Below are positions 12,401 to 25,100 of a stretch of 64,000 nucleotides of DNA, piece after piece. Under the pieces are notes generated by a model. The model saw nothing but the letters and a program-made list of their open reading frames with translations, made no database searches and was not told where the DNA came from. Source of the stretch: Limnomonas spitsbergensis. Lineage: Eukaryota; Chlorophyta; Chlorophyceae; Chlamydomonadales. Position numbers and translations under genes: made by a program. The DNA lies in the NCBI GenBank assembly GCA_037349105.1, contig JAYJMM010000101.1, positions 744,001-808,000 on the forward strand. Reading direction: 5' to 3'. Numbering within the stretch: the stretch's first letter is position 1; every line of letters begins with the position of its first letter.

Positions 12401-13770
12401 CGGGCGCAGGCGGCCGCATCCACCGCCTCCTGCCGTGCCGTCTTTGCCGCCGCCTCAACCTCCGCCTCTGCCTCAGCAGCTGCATGCCCGCGACCCGCCT
12501 CCTCAGCCGCGGTATGCCCCGGGGACAGGCGCACCGTGCAGTATGCCAGCAGCCGCGCTGTTGCCTCCAGTTCGCCTGCCTGAGCCCACGCCAATAAGTC
12601 CGCAGCCACCTGGGCCACAAGCGCAGGCGCCGCAGGTACATCGCTGGCGCCGTCGCTCCCCCCCAGCGAGCTGCTGCTTTCTCGGCCGACGTCGCCCCTC
12701 GCAGGCCCTGCCTGGAAAGCTGCCTCGAGCACCACTGACAGGTCAAGCAATAGGTCACTTTCTGCCTCATCATTGGCAGCATTGGCGGCGCCACTACCGC
12801 TGGCGTAGGCGCCCCTGAACACACTGTCGAGCTCGCTGGCGGCAGAGCTGAAGCCGTTTGGCAGCACAAGCAGGCGCGCAGTACCCCACAGCTGGTTGCC
12901 GCCGCTGCTGCTGCTGCTAAATGGTAATGCCTCTCCGCTGCTAGATAATAACGCCCCACCGCAGGCGAAATTTCTTTGCGGCCCGCCTGACGCCCATAGA
13001 TACAGGCTCAGCAAGCCTGGCTTTATGCCCAGCTCCACAGCTGACGTCAAATCCAGCTCCACACCTGACTTCATACCCAGCTCCACACATGACGTCATGT
13101 CTAGCTCCACACCTGGGTATTCTAAAATGTCTGCCGGATTGTCTCTTCCCACCAGTGCCCCACTCACCCCTGTCAAGATCTCTACATGAAAGAGGTCCTC
13201 ACCAGAGAAAGCAGAAATGGAGGAGGAGGAGGAACAAAAGGCGGGTGAAGGAAAGGCGCCGGGCTGCTCGCCTGTGTTGCCCTGAGTCTCGCGGCCGTCA
13301 TCAAGGGAAGAGGACGACGGGACGGCATTTTCTGATGGTGATGGGACAGCCGTAGCATCAGAAGAGGAGGGGGCCAAGGTAGCAGCCGAAGTGGACACGG
13401 CAGCAGGGCCAACAGAGGCACTCACTCCCACGTCCCGGGCTGCCTTGTCGGCGCCACCATTGCCGGGTGCGGAGCCAGGGGCGTTTCGATCCTCCTGCGG
13501 GCGGTGCGGCCTTGCTACGAGCTTGATCGGCATGCGGCTGCCAAGGAGCACGGCCTCTAGGGTGACGCCGCCACCGAGATCTAGACCGGATCCTGACAGG
13601 AGCTCAGACCCCGGCGACGGGATCTCAGATCTCGGGGACCGGATCTCTGCCAGTTGCGCAGCCAGGCGATCAGCCTCGAGAGCGCCGCCGTCGCCGAGGG
13701 CAAGGCTGGCATCGCTGTTTCCCTGTAGCTCTTGCTGCTGCTGCTGTTGATGCAAGTGTTGCTCCTGCTG

Positions 13771-13801
<31 letters not shown>

Positions 13802-16800
13802 AGTAATGAAATTGAGGGGAGGGGGTTAAGTCCCCCCTCCTCTAGCATGGCCTCCCCTCTCAGCGAACAGCCGGTGAGGTGGACGGCCAAGCGCATCGGG
13901 GCGCCTCCTGCAGGATGCGGAGCCACGACGCACAGCGGCTGGTCGTCAGCCAAGCGAAGGGCAAGGCAGGTGCCCCGCTCACTCGGCTGTCGGCCAAGCC
14001 TGCTGTCCAGGCAGAGCTGCGGCTGCAAGCTGTCGTTGTAAAATATATAACCCAGCTTTTGAATGCTGGCGCCCACACACGAGTCTTCAAACTGTGAATC
14101 ATAACGTGGGCTGTAGTGTTAAGTGTGACGTACATTTTCATTCAATTTCTGAAGCATTGTCTGAGGGTTTAGGTTTGAGGGTTTAGGGTGTTCCATTCCA
14201 TCTGTGCAGTATCACACAGGGTGAAATATTTAGGGTTTAGTCTTCGTCCAGTGTGACGGGAGGTAAAGGGATTGAGAGAAGGGAAAGAAATAAGGGAGAA
14301 GGAAGGATTGTAGAGAGGGGAAGGAGGGGAGAAGGAAGGGAGGAGGAGGAAATGGAGGGGACAAGGAAAGGAGAAGGAGAATAAGGTAGGGAGAAGATAG
14401 GGAGATGGAAGGGAGATGGAAGGGAGCAAGGGGAAAAAATGAAGGGAGAAGGACACGAGGAAGAAAAAATGAAGGAAGGGCCCTAAAACCGTAACCCTGG
14501 CCACTGACAGCCCCCGTCACACAAATAAGCGCCTGAAATCCTAACCCCGACGCCCACCTGAAAGCTGATGGGTGTGTCGCTGGTCGAGGCACGGCCCCCC
14601 GCCAAGCCAGGCAGGTCCAAGAGGCACAACAGCAGCGCCTCAGGGTCCACTGTTGTCCACGCCGTGTCCCTGCTTCCAGCTCCATGCCCCTCCATGCCGC
14701 CAGGGCCATGATCTCCAATACGTGTTCCCCATGTCCCGTCGGCCCTTGAGTTGCTTAGCGACGTTCCTCGCGTTGCGTCGGCCCTGGGCTGCATGGCATG
14801 CATCTCCAAGATGACGCAGCCGCTGCGCATGGCCATGCTGTGCAGGTGCAGCGCGGGGTGCCTGCGGGATAGCAGTTGAAGCAGTTGGAATGGGGAACTG
14901 GCATGAGCGGTTTGAGCTGCAGATGTGTGCATGGACATAGAAATGACCATGGCTCAAAATTCCAATTAACCCCGACAGGCCCCTACACGGAATAGCTTTC
15001 CTACTTGTTTGCACCTTGGGTGTTCTAAGACCGAGCTGCCTGGCACTCCCAATATGAACCTTTCTCCGAGAGGTAAGTGTACTGCACATCTCACTTCAAT
15101 TCTACTTGGTTGTCTGCATTGTTGACTGCCTACAAAATTCAATACCATGCAGTACCGGTACCAATACCGGTGCCTACGGTACATACTAGTACCCCTCAAA
15201 ACTTATGTCCTCCCGTTTTTTTCTCTGTGTAGGTGCCCCTTCTGTTTGCCGCGTGTTGAACAGGCCGTGTTTCCTTGTTGCAAGTTTAAGTTTCTGGTAT
15301 GGTTCTTGTCGCTGGTTTCCCCCCGGTCTGCTCTGCCTGACCCTTTCCAAAAAGGCTGTAGGTGGTCGCGTCAGCTTCATAACAACTAATACCATTTGGT
15401 ACTGTGCTTTTTTCAAAGGCCATTCCTAATGCCTGAACCGGTAAACCATTTTTCGATTCATTCACCAGGACCGGTGTTCTCCTGAACAGCGCTTGAAACA
15501 AAGCTTCCCCCAAAACCATAATAGACATGGCAACACCCTGGCAACACCTACGTGGCTCGAAGTCGCTCTTGCAAGCCCTCCAGGGAGAGGTTCCCCATCA
15601 TGTCCGTGAGGTCCACATGCGGCACCTGCGGGAATAGGGCCAGATTCAAACACAATATTATTGCTGTTCTTGCCATCAGTTGTCGAATGGTTGAGTTGGA
15701 GTCTGTTGGCGTAATGGTGGCCATGGCTCACACATAACTACACAGGGAGGAAAAACACCTGCGTACGACCAGCTGCTACAGGTCAAGCTGTTCATATCTG
15801 TCCCACTTAATGCAGGGTTTGCATGACCAAAATGTGCCCAAGCGCATGCACATGTCCGTAGGTCGCACGGGCCCTCGTCGCCAGAAAACTGGGATGGCCT
15901 GCATGCATGGCCACATGGAAAGCACACGCGAGTGTATGATGCCCATGGGCACAAGTTTCCCCCACCGGCTCTCAGGCAGTACACCTGCATGCATGCATGC
16001 ATGCATGGCCAGCACGAATGGCTGCAAAGCCTCTCATGCATGGTACCTCATACATGGCCTGCATAGAAGCCTGTACGGCAAGCAAGCATGGCCGCAAGGC
16101 CTCTTGTGCATGGAACCTCATACTGGCCTGCATGCAAGCTTGTCTGGCCAGCATGCATGACCGCAAGGCCTCTCATGCACGATCCCTCATGCATGGCCTG
16201 CATGTAAGCCTGTCTGGCCAGCATGCATGACCGCAAGGCCTCTCATGCATGATCCCTCAAGCATGGCCAGCATGCAAGCCTGTCAGCCATCATGCATGGC
16301 CGCAAGGCCTCTCATGCATGATCCCTCATGCATGGCCTGCATGCAAGCCTGTATGGCCAGCAGGCATGGCCGCAAGGCCTCCCATATGGATACATGGCAT
16401 ACACACACCTTCACAACGATTCTCATGTGCCGCGCGCGGGACACGTAGGTGGGTAGCACTCGGGGCGCATGCACAGGGTGTGGGCTGCTCTCGTGCCCTG
16501 GCACCACTTCGGGCATATCTGCCAGTAGCTTCGGGCGTCGCTTGCGGCCATCCGCGGGACCCCTGGGGCCTTCCCCGGATTCCTTGCTCCGGACGACCTG
16601 GTCCTGGGCCGGGATGCCCCCGGGGCTCGACCACTGCAAGGACCGGTTCAGCAGCCCGCTGCTGCCGCTCTCGTCATTGTTGAAGTTGACGACTTTGCCT
16701 TGAGACAGCAGGTCGCCGCTGGGGCGGACGAGGAGGTGGTCCGGGGAGGAAGTGGGGGGCAGCGCCGCGATGACACATCCTGCAATGCTCACGGGATCAA

Positions 16801-17221
16801 CCGTTGTCAAGGCCTTGCTTGCCGTCAGGAGCTGGCATCGTACCTCGGCAGAACTGCTACTGCTGGTCTTCGAATTTGAGGGAGTGGAGCCGGTGCTGTT
16901 TAGGGCGGAAGCAGAAGAGTCTTCGAGGCCGTGCCTCTGCTGCTGCTGCTGCTGCTGCGGTCTTGAGAAGGTCGCCTTGTCGCTGCTTTGTCCTTCAGCG
17001 CCGGCGAAGGACAGACACTGCCTCCCCTGCTGTGTTTTCTTCTGCTGCGGCCGCTGGCAACATTGCTGTTGATGCTGCAGACGCTGCACGTGCGCAATGC
17101 CTTCATTTGTATTCGAACGAGGCATTTCATCATGTGCAGCCTCCCCGACAAAAGAGCTTGCTAGCTCAGGATGATGGCGCTGCGTTCCAAATTCGCGCGA
17201 GACATCTTTGACGGTGCTCAT
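9499..17221 (-). CDS. Large Gln/Ser/Ala-rich protein with C-terminal multi-pass membrane region
   Basis: Exons with consistent phase are 16409-17221 (ATG at 17221), 15552-15625, 14558-14861 and 11739-14022. Two further exons are near 10640-10810 (acceptor at 10810, donor unresolved) and 9499-10193. The N-terminal 271 residues are polar and Gln-rich. Exons 2-3 join as DLTDMMGNLSLEGLQERLRA then THPALHLHSMAMRSGCVILE. That pattern resembles the region after the SBP domain in plant and algal SBP-box proteins (RPGC..L), but no SBP zinc domain is visible. Exon 4 (about 760 residues) carries a poly-Gln tract, acidic Glu-rich low-complexity sequence and, at its end, VPLFWAVFLVLQYVLVATYG, a likely membrane helix. 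The last exon has more hydrophobic segments (ALSILPWSLPYLLVLLIHLA; FGLLTHLSRVLSMLLFVAG). It is probably a membrane protein of an algal lineage-specific family; its function is unknown. Confidence 0.6.
10194..10445 (-). repeat. Two partial copies of the last exon's start with (GT)n
   Basis: The acceptor and first ~30 nt of the last exon (GYMQALSILPWS) recur at about 10250-10286 (GYMQALSILPWS) and 10352-10390 (AVQALSILPFS). Each is followed by a CAGCAGGGGGACGAGG segment and a (GT)n run. The period is about 90-105 bp. Copies truncate where the GT tract begins. Confidence 0.8.
11046..11660 (-). repeat. Four tandem copies of exon 4's end plus donor
   Basis: The end of exon 4 (PLFWAVFLVLQYVLVATYG.FLSQE then donor GTGAGG, at 11739-11810) is copied at about 11572-11640, 11390-11472, 11221-11303 and 11046-11133, with a period near 175-180 bp. 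They read as FWSLVVQYVLLANYG, FWAASLVVQYTLEAT then a stop (TAA), FWAAFLVVQFTLEATYG and FWAAFLVVQFMLEATYG. Using a copy in place of the original would not keep phase at both ends, so they are probably intronic relics or decoys. Confidence 0.85.
15890..16400. repeat. ~70-bp minisatellite in intron 1 of the 9.5-17.2 kb gene
   Basis: About seven imperfect units with GCCGCAAGGCCTCTCATGCA and GCATGGCCTGCATGCAAGCC blocks. The array begins next to the exon 1 donor (16408/16409), where CCGCAAGGCCTCCCATATGG is the last degenerate unit. Confidence 0.85.
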
Positions 17222-18180
17222 GAGCAAGCGCTAAATGCTTGTCGGCAACCGGCCTCTGTCAACATCTGCAGGAATATGCGCGTCGTCGAGGCATTGATGA
17301 AGATGTAATATATTCCCTGCCTATATATGTATAACGTCGTGTTGGGGGTGAAAGTGCAGGCGTTACCTGTATCACGAGCCTCATGTTCGAGCATTGGGGT
17401 GGGTGGGTGGGTGGGAAGGGTGTGAGCACGGGGTATGAGCGAGGGGAGGAAGATGTAGCAGATGTCTGCCACTCACTCAAGCTCAAACTCTACTACCTTA
17501 CGTATGCCAGATTTCTTTTACGAACGTCGTCCGTAGCCCAAATGCCTCAGATTTTGAGGAGGGCTTTCAGGGTTTGTCGGAAGAGGTCATAGCGTTTTCA
17601 GGGTAAACTGCGTCCCCGAGGCAGGCAGTCGGACGTGACGTCAGGGACACGTGATATCACACTTTTTGTGCCAGTCGAACTCTTGTTTCATCCTGACCGT
17701 TCCTTCTTTGTTTGTCTTGCCTACGTTCGGTGACCTAGTTCAACCACATTAGAGATCGCCCAACGTCATACGCTTAGGGTACGCTTAGGGTGTAGGACAG
17801 CCAGCCCAAGAATTGCTGCGCTTCGCGCAGCTAGCTTTAGGATCGATGCCCTTACGCCAGCCTTTCGTATTTAAACAAGACAAGCACCTCAAACCATTTC
17901 GCAAATGTTAGGCGATTCCGTACCTGATTCCGCGGATTCCTTGAGGGAACCAGAGAGGGAACTATCACTTCAAGTTTTCGCTGCAACTGAGACCGAGTCA
18001 GTGCAGCATTCGTGTCATCCAATGTTTAGAGAGATCTTGCCGCGTACACAACGCCTTGCTGTTTGATGCTGTCTTGCCCAATTCAAGTATTCTGCCGGTG
18101 GGTGCATGGCCGCATGCACAACACCCCAACAGTCACAGCACCATGCCTTGCCAGTGTGTAGAGCACCTCACCAGGCTGCA
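17222..18180. other. Upstream flank of the 9.5-17.2 kb gene
   Basis: This holds the presumed 5' leader and promoter. I see no TATA box I would defend and no other gene. A short GGGTGGGTGGGTGGG run occurs at about 17398-17415. Confidence 0.4.
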
Positions 18181-18181
18181 A

Positions 18182-19290
18182 AGCCCCTAAGGGGGCCTCG
18201 CTTCTTCTCCAACTCTTTAAAGACGTTGAAGCGTCTTACTGTCTGGGACCCAAATTTAATTCGTGGGGTTACCAAAAATGTTCCTCCCAGGAGGGGAGGA
18301 TATTTTTGGGGCCCCTCTGCTGCGTGCAGCAGAGGGGCCGCGGCGTAACCCCTCGAGCTCTAAGCACAAAATTAGGGTCCCAGCTGGTTAAGTGGCCCAA
18401 AACAAGCCCTCCACTACGTGTCCCTCCGCGTAGTGAGGGGACCTCGTCTGCAAGCAGACGAGGTCCCCTCACCTAGCGGAGGATCACCCACTGTGGGGGG
18501 TAGCGGGTTTCGGTGAGAGGGTGCTTGTTTTGTAACACCGCGAATTAAATTTGGGCCCCCGACGTTACGTGCGCTTCGCGCGTTAACGTCCGGGAACCCC
18601 AATTTAATTCTTGGTGCGAAGCACCCTTACCGTCTGGGACCCTAATTTTGTGCGAGGGGTGAATACCGCCCCAAGAATAAAATGAGGGTCCCAGAAGGTA
18701 AAAGCGCGAAGCGTCTTTAAAGAGTTGGAGAAGAAGCGAGGCCCCCTTAGGGGGCTCCGCTTCTTCTCCAACTCTTTAAAGACGAAGTACGCGCACTTAC
18801 CTTCTGGGACCCTAATTTTATTCGAGGGGGTTACCCGGGGTCTCCTACACCAAGGGTGTAGGAGACCCCGGGGGCACCTGCTCCTCACAGTAGGTGAGGG
18901 CAGGGCGGTATTCACCCAATTTGGGTAACAGACGTGACACGTCTTTAAAGAGTAGGTGAAGAAGCGGAGCCCCCCTTTGGGGGCCACGCTTCTTCACCTA
19001 CTCTTTAAAGACGTTATGCGTCTGTTACCCAAATTGACCTCTTGGAGTAACTAGGAAAACAGGATTTGTTTTATTAAATAATATATTTAATAGAGAAGTT
19101 AATTAAGTAGGTGCGTATTTTAATTAATACGAAAAATTAAAACTTGGTTAACGAAAATGCGGCTCCAAGAGGTCAATTAGGGTCACAGAAGGTAGAAGCG
19201 GTACGCTCTTACCTTCTGGGACCCTAATTGAGCTCGGGGAGTTACGCCGCGGCTCCTTCACCGTTGGTGAAGGGCCGCAGGCGGGCCTCC
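18182..19290. other. Palindrome cluster, organelle-like insertion (candidate NUPT/NUMT)
   Basis: At least seven palindromes lie end to end. 18310-18339 has 14-bp arms and a 2-nt loop; 18433-18472 has 19-bp arms with an AA loop. 18679-18825 is near-perfect over about 147 bp with its core at 18712-18784. 18836-18876 has 18-bp arms, and 18918-19035 spans 118 bp. 19032-19178 has 16-bp ends around an AT-rich core, and there is one near 19243-19275. The word GGGTCCCAGAAGGTAA or its complement recurs about seven times, and CTTTAAAGAG(T)(A/T)GG words recur on both arms. This hairpin style and AT-rich filler are typical of expanded volvocine plastid and mitochondrial intergenic DNA and unlike the flanks. 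No gene is visible. Confidence 0.6.
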
Positions 19291-19900
19291 CTTTGGCAGC
19301 TTTCATTTACAATAATCCTAGTCCCAATGAATACACCCCCCCCCAAAAAATGCCCGCTAATTCTATAAAACGCTACACGATCTTCACAGTGAGCAGAATA
19401 GCAGATGTGTATCCTTGACTTGAAAAAACACGTTTCCGATTGGACCCCGAAAAATAAAGCCGTACACGGCCGTCTCGTCTTCGCTGCTTGATGAGGCCTT
19501 TCTGCACGGTCGCCCCCATGGCGTCCGCCCGGTACGTGCATATACAGAATCATATAGCGATTCATATTCATTAACAAAAGTCTTTCGAAGGCACAAACTC
19601 TCCTGTGTCTTAGGAAATTCCGGGGAGGCAGGGGGGGGTCCAGAAAAACGGTAAGAATCCAGGTGGTGTAAAGGCACCGGGATTTCTGGGGTCCAGTGTT
19701 CCACCCTGGGAGGGCCCCGGAAGAAGAAGTGTAGTGTTCTGAGACGCTAGGACAATTTAGATGATGAAACACGCGCCGAAGTCGCGTGAATCAGTCGGGC
19801 ACATTTATCCCGAGGGATAATAGCCAGTCCAGGCATGTGACAGCGTCAATACCCAACTGAGATCGCTACATGGACAGAGTGTGGCAGAACAGGAACGATC
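19291..19900. other. No gene supported
   Basis: An open minus-strand frame of about 176 codons overlaps 19242-19772 but shows no recognisable domain, no splice-consistent neighbours and atypical composition. I leave it unassigned. Confidence 0.4.
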
Positions 19901-19929
19901 AGCGAATTGGCTACATCATCAGACCAGCT

Positions 19930-20340
19930 CCCACTCTATACTGCTGCTTGGAGCTACTTCTGGCAGGCCAATGAAACAGTTGTACTGCTGCTTCCAGGCC
20001 CATCGGTGTCACACTTGCTTCTAGGCCCTCCAGTCACACTCCTGCTGCTACGCTTGATGGTCATACTATTGCTGATGGGCTTAACAGTCACACTATTGCT
20101 GTCAGGCCTGACGGTCACACCACTACCGCTGGGCCTACTGGCCACTCTGTCAATAACAGCCCTGTTGGTCACACTTGTACGGACAGGCGTGCCGGTTTGT
20201 TGAGCACCAACAGGCCGGTAGGTCACACTTGCACTGGCAGGCCCTCACGTCCCACGTGTAACGACAGGCCCGTCGGTCACACTTGCACTGGCAGGCCCAC
20301 CCGTCCCACGTGTACTGACAGGGATGCTCCCCAGGCTGGC
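19930..20340. repeat. 30-bp tandem repeat (CGGTCACAC..GGGCC type)
   Basis: About 12 diverged units containing (C/G)(G/A)GTCACAC and TGGGCCT or CAGGCC blocks. Both strands remain largely open over this stretch, which reflects the 30-bp period and not coding. Confidence 0.75.
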
Positions 20341-20459
20341 TCCTCCTGGCCTTGTAACCACGTATGCACTCTCTGGCCTGCCCGGCTTGTGCGTGCCTTC
20401 CATCGCTTCGTTGGAGTTACTCGGCCTCGCTTGGCTGCTGCTCGACCCCGCTTGGCTGT

Positions 20460-21280
20460 AGCTTGAACCCACTTTGCTGTTGCGAGGTCCCGCTTGGCTG
20501 TCGCTGGGTGGAAACACTTGACCGGAAACACGACCGGCCTTCACAGCTGCTGGCCGCACCTCCAGCGCAGAATTTGCCGTCAACCCCGCTACAGACGACG
20601 TCGACGCTGAAGCAGCAACAGATCTGGCCATAGATCCGGCAGTAGATCCAGTAAGAGAAGCAGTGGATCTGGTGGCCGATCCAGCATTTGCAGATCTTGC
20701 GGTAGGCCCTAATATCGATCCTCTAGCCGGCCGAGATATAGATCTGGCGGTGACGGATCCGGCTGCAGTTCCAGAAGATGGCCCAGAGGCAGATCTGGTG
20801 TTTGTTGATCTAGAATAGTAGGGTCCAGAGGCAATTCCGATCGCCAGCTCCGGGGCTGCCGCCTGCTCCGTTGTTTGATCCCTGCCGGAGAGAGCTGTGG
20901 CATCACGCCCTGCCCTGCCGCTCAAGGGAGTGCGTCCCTTGCGGATGGATGTTGGCTCAGAGGAGGGCTGGTGGGAGCAGGGACCAGGGTGAGCAGAGGA
21001 GGGCTGGTGCTTGCTAGGCCCAGGTTGAGCGGAGGAGGGCTGGTGGGAGTGGGGCCCAGGGGCGGCAGAGGAGGACTGGTGCTTGCTAGGCCCTGGTTGA
21101 GCGGAGGAGGGCTGGTGGTTGCTAGGCCCAGGTTGAGAGGAGGATGGCTGGTGGGTGCGGGGACCAGATGGTGCGGGTGAGATGGTCTCGTGGGACCGTG
21201 GCCCAGGGTGAACTGGTGAGGCTGCTGGAGAGGGCCACCGGGTGCTCGGCCTGGCGGGCGGGGGGGAGACCGCTGGAGAG
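20460..21280 (-). repeat. Ser- then Pro-rich repetitive frame, coding status uncertain
   Basis: 20640-20830 is a GATCTGGC/GGATCC-rich short repeat. 20930-21270 holds about 60-bp units (GAGGAGGGCTGGTGGGAG, GGCCCAGGTTGAGCGGAGGA). The minus strand is open (SARSVAASASTSSVAGL...; PPPLNLGLASTSPP), so a low-complexity exon is possible. I see no conserved motif or clear splice partners. Confidence 0.5.
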
Positions 21281-22034
21281 GGCCTGTGGTGCCGGATGGA
21301 AGCTGGGGTACTCGGGGCGCTCTGGAGAAGGCAGGCGAGCAGGCAGACAATTAGGGACAGAATGTGCTGGGCCCAGCAGGTGCGGGTGAGACCGCTGGAG
21401 AGGGATGGTGGGCAAGAAGCCCCGCGGGCAGGGGGTAGATCGTTGGGGGAACCTATGGTGCCGGATGGAAGCTGGGGAGCTCGGGGCGCTCTGGAGCAGG
21501 CAGCAGGCAGGCACGCAGATATACAAGTACTTCCGAATATGTGTATTGTGGAAGCTATACTTTTTGTCTATAGCAAGGGTCTGGTTGTTAATTAATTATT
21601 ATATCGTGAATCAAATCCACGCCCCCCCAACACAAAATAATTAATAGCAGAGTCAAACCCGTTCTACGATACTGTGTTTATAACACCTCGGACCCAATCA
21701 GACAGCTTACAACATTGTAATACAGTGTGTTCACAATATACCTCGGATCCAATCAGGAAGCCTGCAGAACTGGCCAGCGAAGCATCCCGTGCTTGGCCCT
21801 GCACCTGCGTGAATTAGTGGCACAATCTTCATTCAGAAGCACTGCACTGGAAAATGCTTCCTGGGCTACGTGGGAATCCAATAATGCCAGAAGGGCCCCT
21901 CCACCATCCTGCCACACGGCATTTAACCCGCATATTCCAGTTATGACGTTTGCTTATGTACAATCCGCTAAGCCCTGCCCCCCCACCGCCATGATGCATG
22001 GCAGGCACTGCAATCAGTTAACCCTCGGCTGCAG

Positions 22035-22108
22035 GTCCGGCACTACAGACAGTACATGCCAGCAGTGCAACCCTGTGTTACAGGCCAGGCACTACAGACA
22101 GTACCTAC
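22035..22108 (-). repeat. Copy of the exon end and donor at 22109
   Basis: CAGGCCAGGCACTACAGACA followed by GTACCTACCATCAG at the donor is preceded by a diverged copy at about 22032-22060 (GGTCCGGCACTACAGACAGT). Confidence 0.6.
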
Positions 22109-25100
22109 CATCAGTACAATTTTCTGTTGCATGTCAAAGGACAGGGAGCGGTACGCGGGTGATCGCATCACAAACGAGCTGTGTCGTATGACGTAGCTTC
22201 TCAGTAGCTCCCGCAGCTGAAACATGCACTCCTGGGGTGGATGCAATACAGGTGGACAGCAGGTCAGGGGCAGGACCAGAGCCTAGGGTCAGGACAGAGG
22301 GCAGGGCACGGTAACCTTGAGAAATCATCAACAACAATCTTTGTGGGCTGACGTAACTTCTCAGTTGCGCCCGCAGCTGAAATATGAACTCCTCGGGTGG
22401 AGGCAATACAGGTGGTCAGAAGGTCAGCTAGCAGGTCGGGTGGCAGGACCAGAGCCTATGGGCAGGACAGAGGGCAGGTCAGCTAGCAGGTTGGGTGGCA
22501 AGACCAGAGCATATGGGCAAAACAGAGGGCAGGTCAGCTAGCAGGTCAGGGAACAGGACCAGAGCCTATGGGTAGGACAGAGGGTAGGTCAGCTAGCAGG
22601 TTGGGTGGCAAGACCAGAGCCTATGGGCAGGACAGAGGGTAGGTCAGCTAGCAGGTCGGATGACAGAACAAGAGCCTACGGGCAGGACAGAGGGCAGGTC
22701 AGCTAGCAGGTCAGGGGGCAGGACCAGAGCCTATGGGCAGGACAGAGTGCAGGTCAGCTAGCAGGTCAGGGGGCAGGACCAGAGCCTATGGGCAGGACAG
22801 AGGTCAGGTCAGCTAGCGGGTCGGGTGACAGGACCAGAGCCTACGGGCAGGACAGAGGGCAGGTCAGCTAGCAAGTCGGGTTGCAGGACCAGAGCCTACG
22901 GGCAGGACAGAGGGCAGGTCAGCGAGCATTTCGGGTGACAGGACCAGAGCCTATGGTCAGGACAGAGGGCAGGTCAGCTAGCAGGTCGGGTGACAGGACC
23001 AGAGCCTACGGGCAGGACAGAGGGCAGGTCAGATAGCAAGTCGGGTTGCAGGACCAGAGCCTACGGGCAGGACAGAGGGCAGGTCAGCTAGCAGGTCGGG
23101 TGACAGGACCAGAGCCTATGGTCAGGACAGAGGGCAGGTCAGCTAGCAGGTCGGGGAACATGACCAGAGCCTTTAGTCAGGACAGAGGGCAGGTCAGCTA
23201 GCAGGTCGGGTGACAGGACCAGAGCCTACGGGCAGGACAGAGGGCAGGTCAGATAGCAAGTCGGGTTGCAGGACCAGAGCCTACGGACAGGACAGAGGGC
23301 AGGTCAGCTAGCAAGTCGGGTTGCAGGACCAGAGCCTACGGGCAGGACAGAGGGCAGGTCAGCTAGCAGGTCAGGGGGCAGGACCAGAGCCTACGGGCAG
23401 GACAGAGGGCAGGTCAGCTAGCAGGTCCGGTGACAGGACCAACGCCTATGGGCAGGACAGAGGGCAGGTCAGCTAGCAGGTCAGGGGGCATGACCAGAGC
23501 CTATGGGCAAGACAAAGGGCAGGTCAGCTAGTATGTCAGCCAACACTCCTAGCTCTCCTGTTGATTATCCACCTAGACCCCCTCTGTTCCAGCTCCCACT
23601 CGTGGCTCCTGCCATCCTGCCCTCTTGTGCCCAGTCACAAATCATGACTCTTAATCCTGCTGAGCCGCCCACCTTGCCCCCCACTGCCCAGGCCCCCTCG
23701 CGTAACTCCAATTGGTAATCCTCCTTGGAACCCCTGCCGCAGGGCCAGCAGTCCTGACCAGTACAGCCCACTCGTAATTCACGCCTGCTGAGTTCAGCAC
23801 CTACCTTGACCCCCTCCTGCCCCAGCCCCAACAAAGCCTTTGCCCTCCTGCCTATGTGCCCTCACAACGCTCACCTGCTGAGTTCAGCACCTACCTTTAC
23901 CCCCTCCTGCCCCAGCCCCCACTCGTAGGCCCCGCTCTCCTCGTCAAACTCCTTTGACGGCCAGGCCAGCAGGTTGTCCAGCGCGCCTTGGACATCCAGG
24001 TGTTCCCGCGCATGCAGCAGCACCTCGCTCAGCACTTCTTCTGACCATGCGGAAGCCAGGAAGGAGCTGCGAGCAGATGACAGGGGGCAGCTCGAAAAAA
24101 TTGAAGCAAGAAAGTTCTCCACAGAATGAAGTATAGTCCCTTTTCACAACAGGGGGCAGCTGGAACAAATGCGTTTTGGTCTGATACTCGAATGCAGTGA
24201 AGGAGTTCGAAAAGGCTTTATGGGCTAGGCAGGGAGAACCTGGAGGAAACCAACATGGAGAAAAATAAAAAATGGGGACTGCATGTGTGTGGTCCTCCTT
24301 CCAAACAGAGAAGCTAGGAATGAGCTGCAGGGAGACAACAGTTGGCAGGTCAAATAAATGCGTTGTGTTCTGAGCCCTGACGAGTTGTAGTCGTTTTTGA
24401 GTTACTGCAGCCTCCCAAAGATAGTCCGAAAGAGGATGGCAGGGGGAACTGAGTGGGGAGATGGGAGGAACAACCGGCATTTAGAAGCGGATTGAGGCAA
24501 GGTACTAAGAAAGGTATCCACAGAATGAAGTTAAGTCCCCATTCACATCACAATACGGCTTATAACAATAATAATACTAATAACAACAGCAACACAGTTG
24601 TTTGTATTTGTTCTCCCCATGATTCCTACAAAAAGGAGGAAGAGGGAAGTTTGAGGGAGAGCTACATACAAGGATGGCCGGTCGATCAAACTTTCATGGT
24701 CCTGAAGGTTGCACTACAACTGCATGTAACAAGGTTGGGTACGGTAACGGCGTGGATGTGGCTTCGGCCCGGGCTGTGATGTTTCCTGAATTCTCACGCC
24801 TCCCACGGCGGGGCGTAGCTTTCTTTCTTCCTATGAAGTTTTGATGCTCTTATCCTAAGACACCTCGCTGAAGCCAGGCGACGGCAGCTGCAGGCCATGT
24901 CGACAGTCTTAGGCAAGGTAACACGATGTGGCATGATATATCACAGGTTCTGCCAGATCGCTTTGCCAAGGTTGTACGGTACGGCACGAGACACCACGGG
25001 TGTAGCCGCATGTTGCTGCCATGGCTTAGGGTGTGGGGTGTAGGGTTTGGTTTAGGGTCTAAGGTTAAGCCAAATGTAGCCACCAAGGTTGAGGGCGCAG

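Noticed and set aside
19242..19772. 176-codon minus-strand frame
   Set aside because: Overlaps the palindrome cluster edge, no domain, no splice partners.
22420..23535. CRISPR-like array of 55-bp repeats
   Set aside because: Units are head-to-tail with no unique spacers, in a eukaryotic intron; an ordinary minisatellite.
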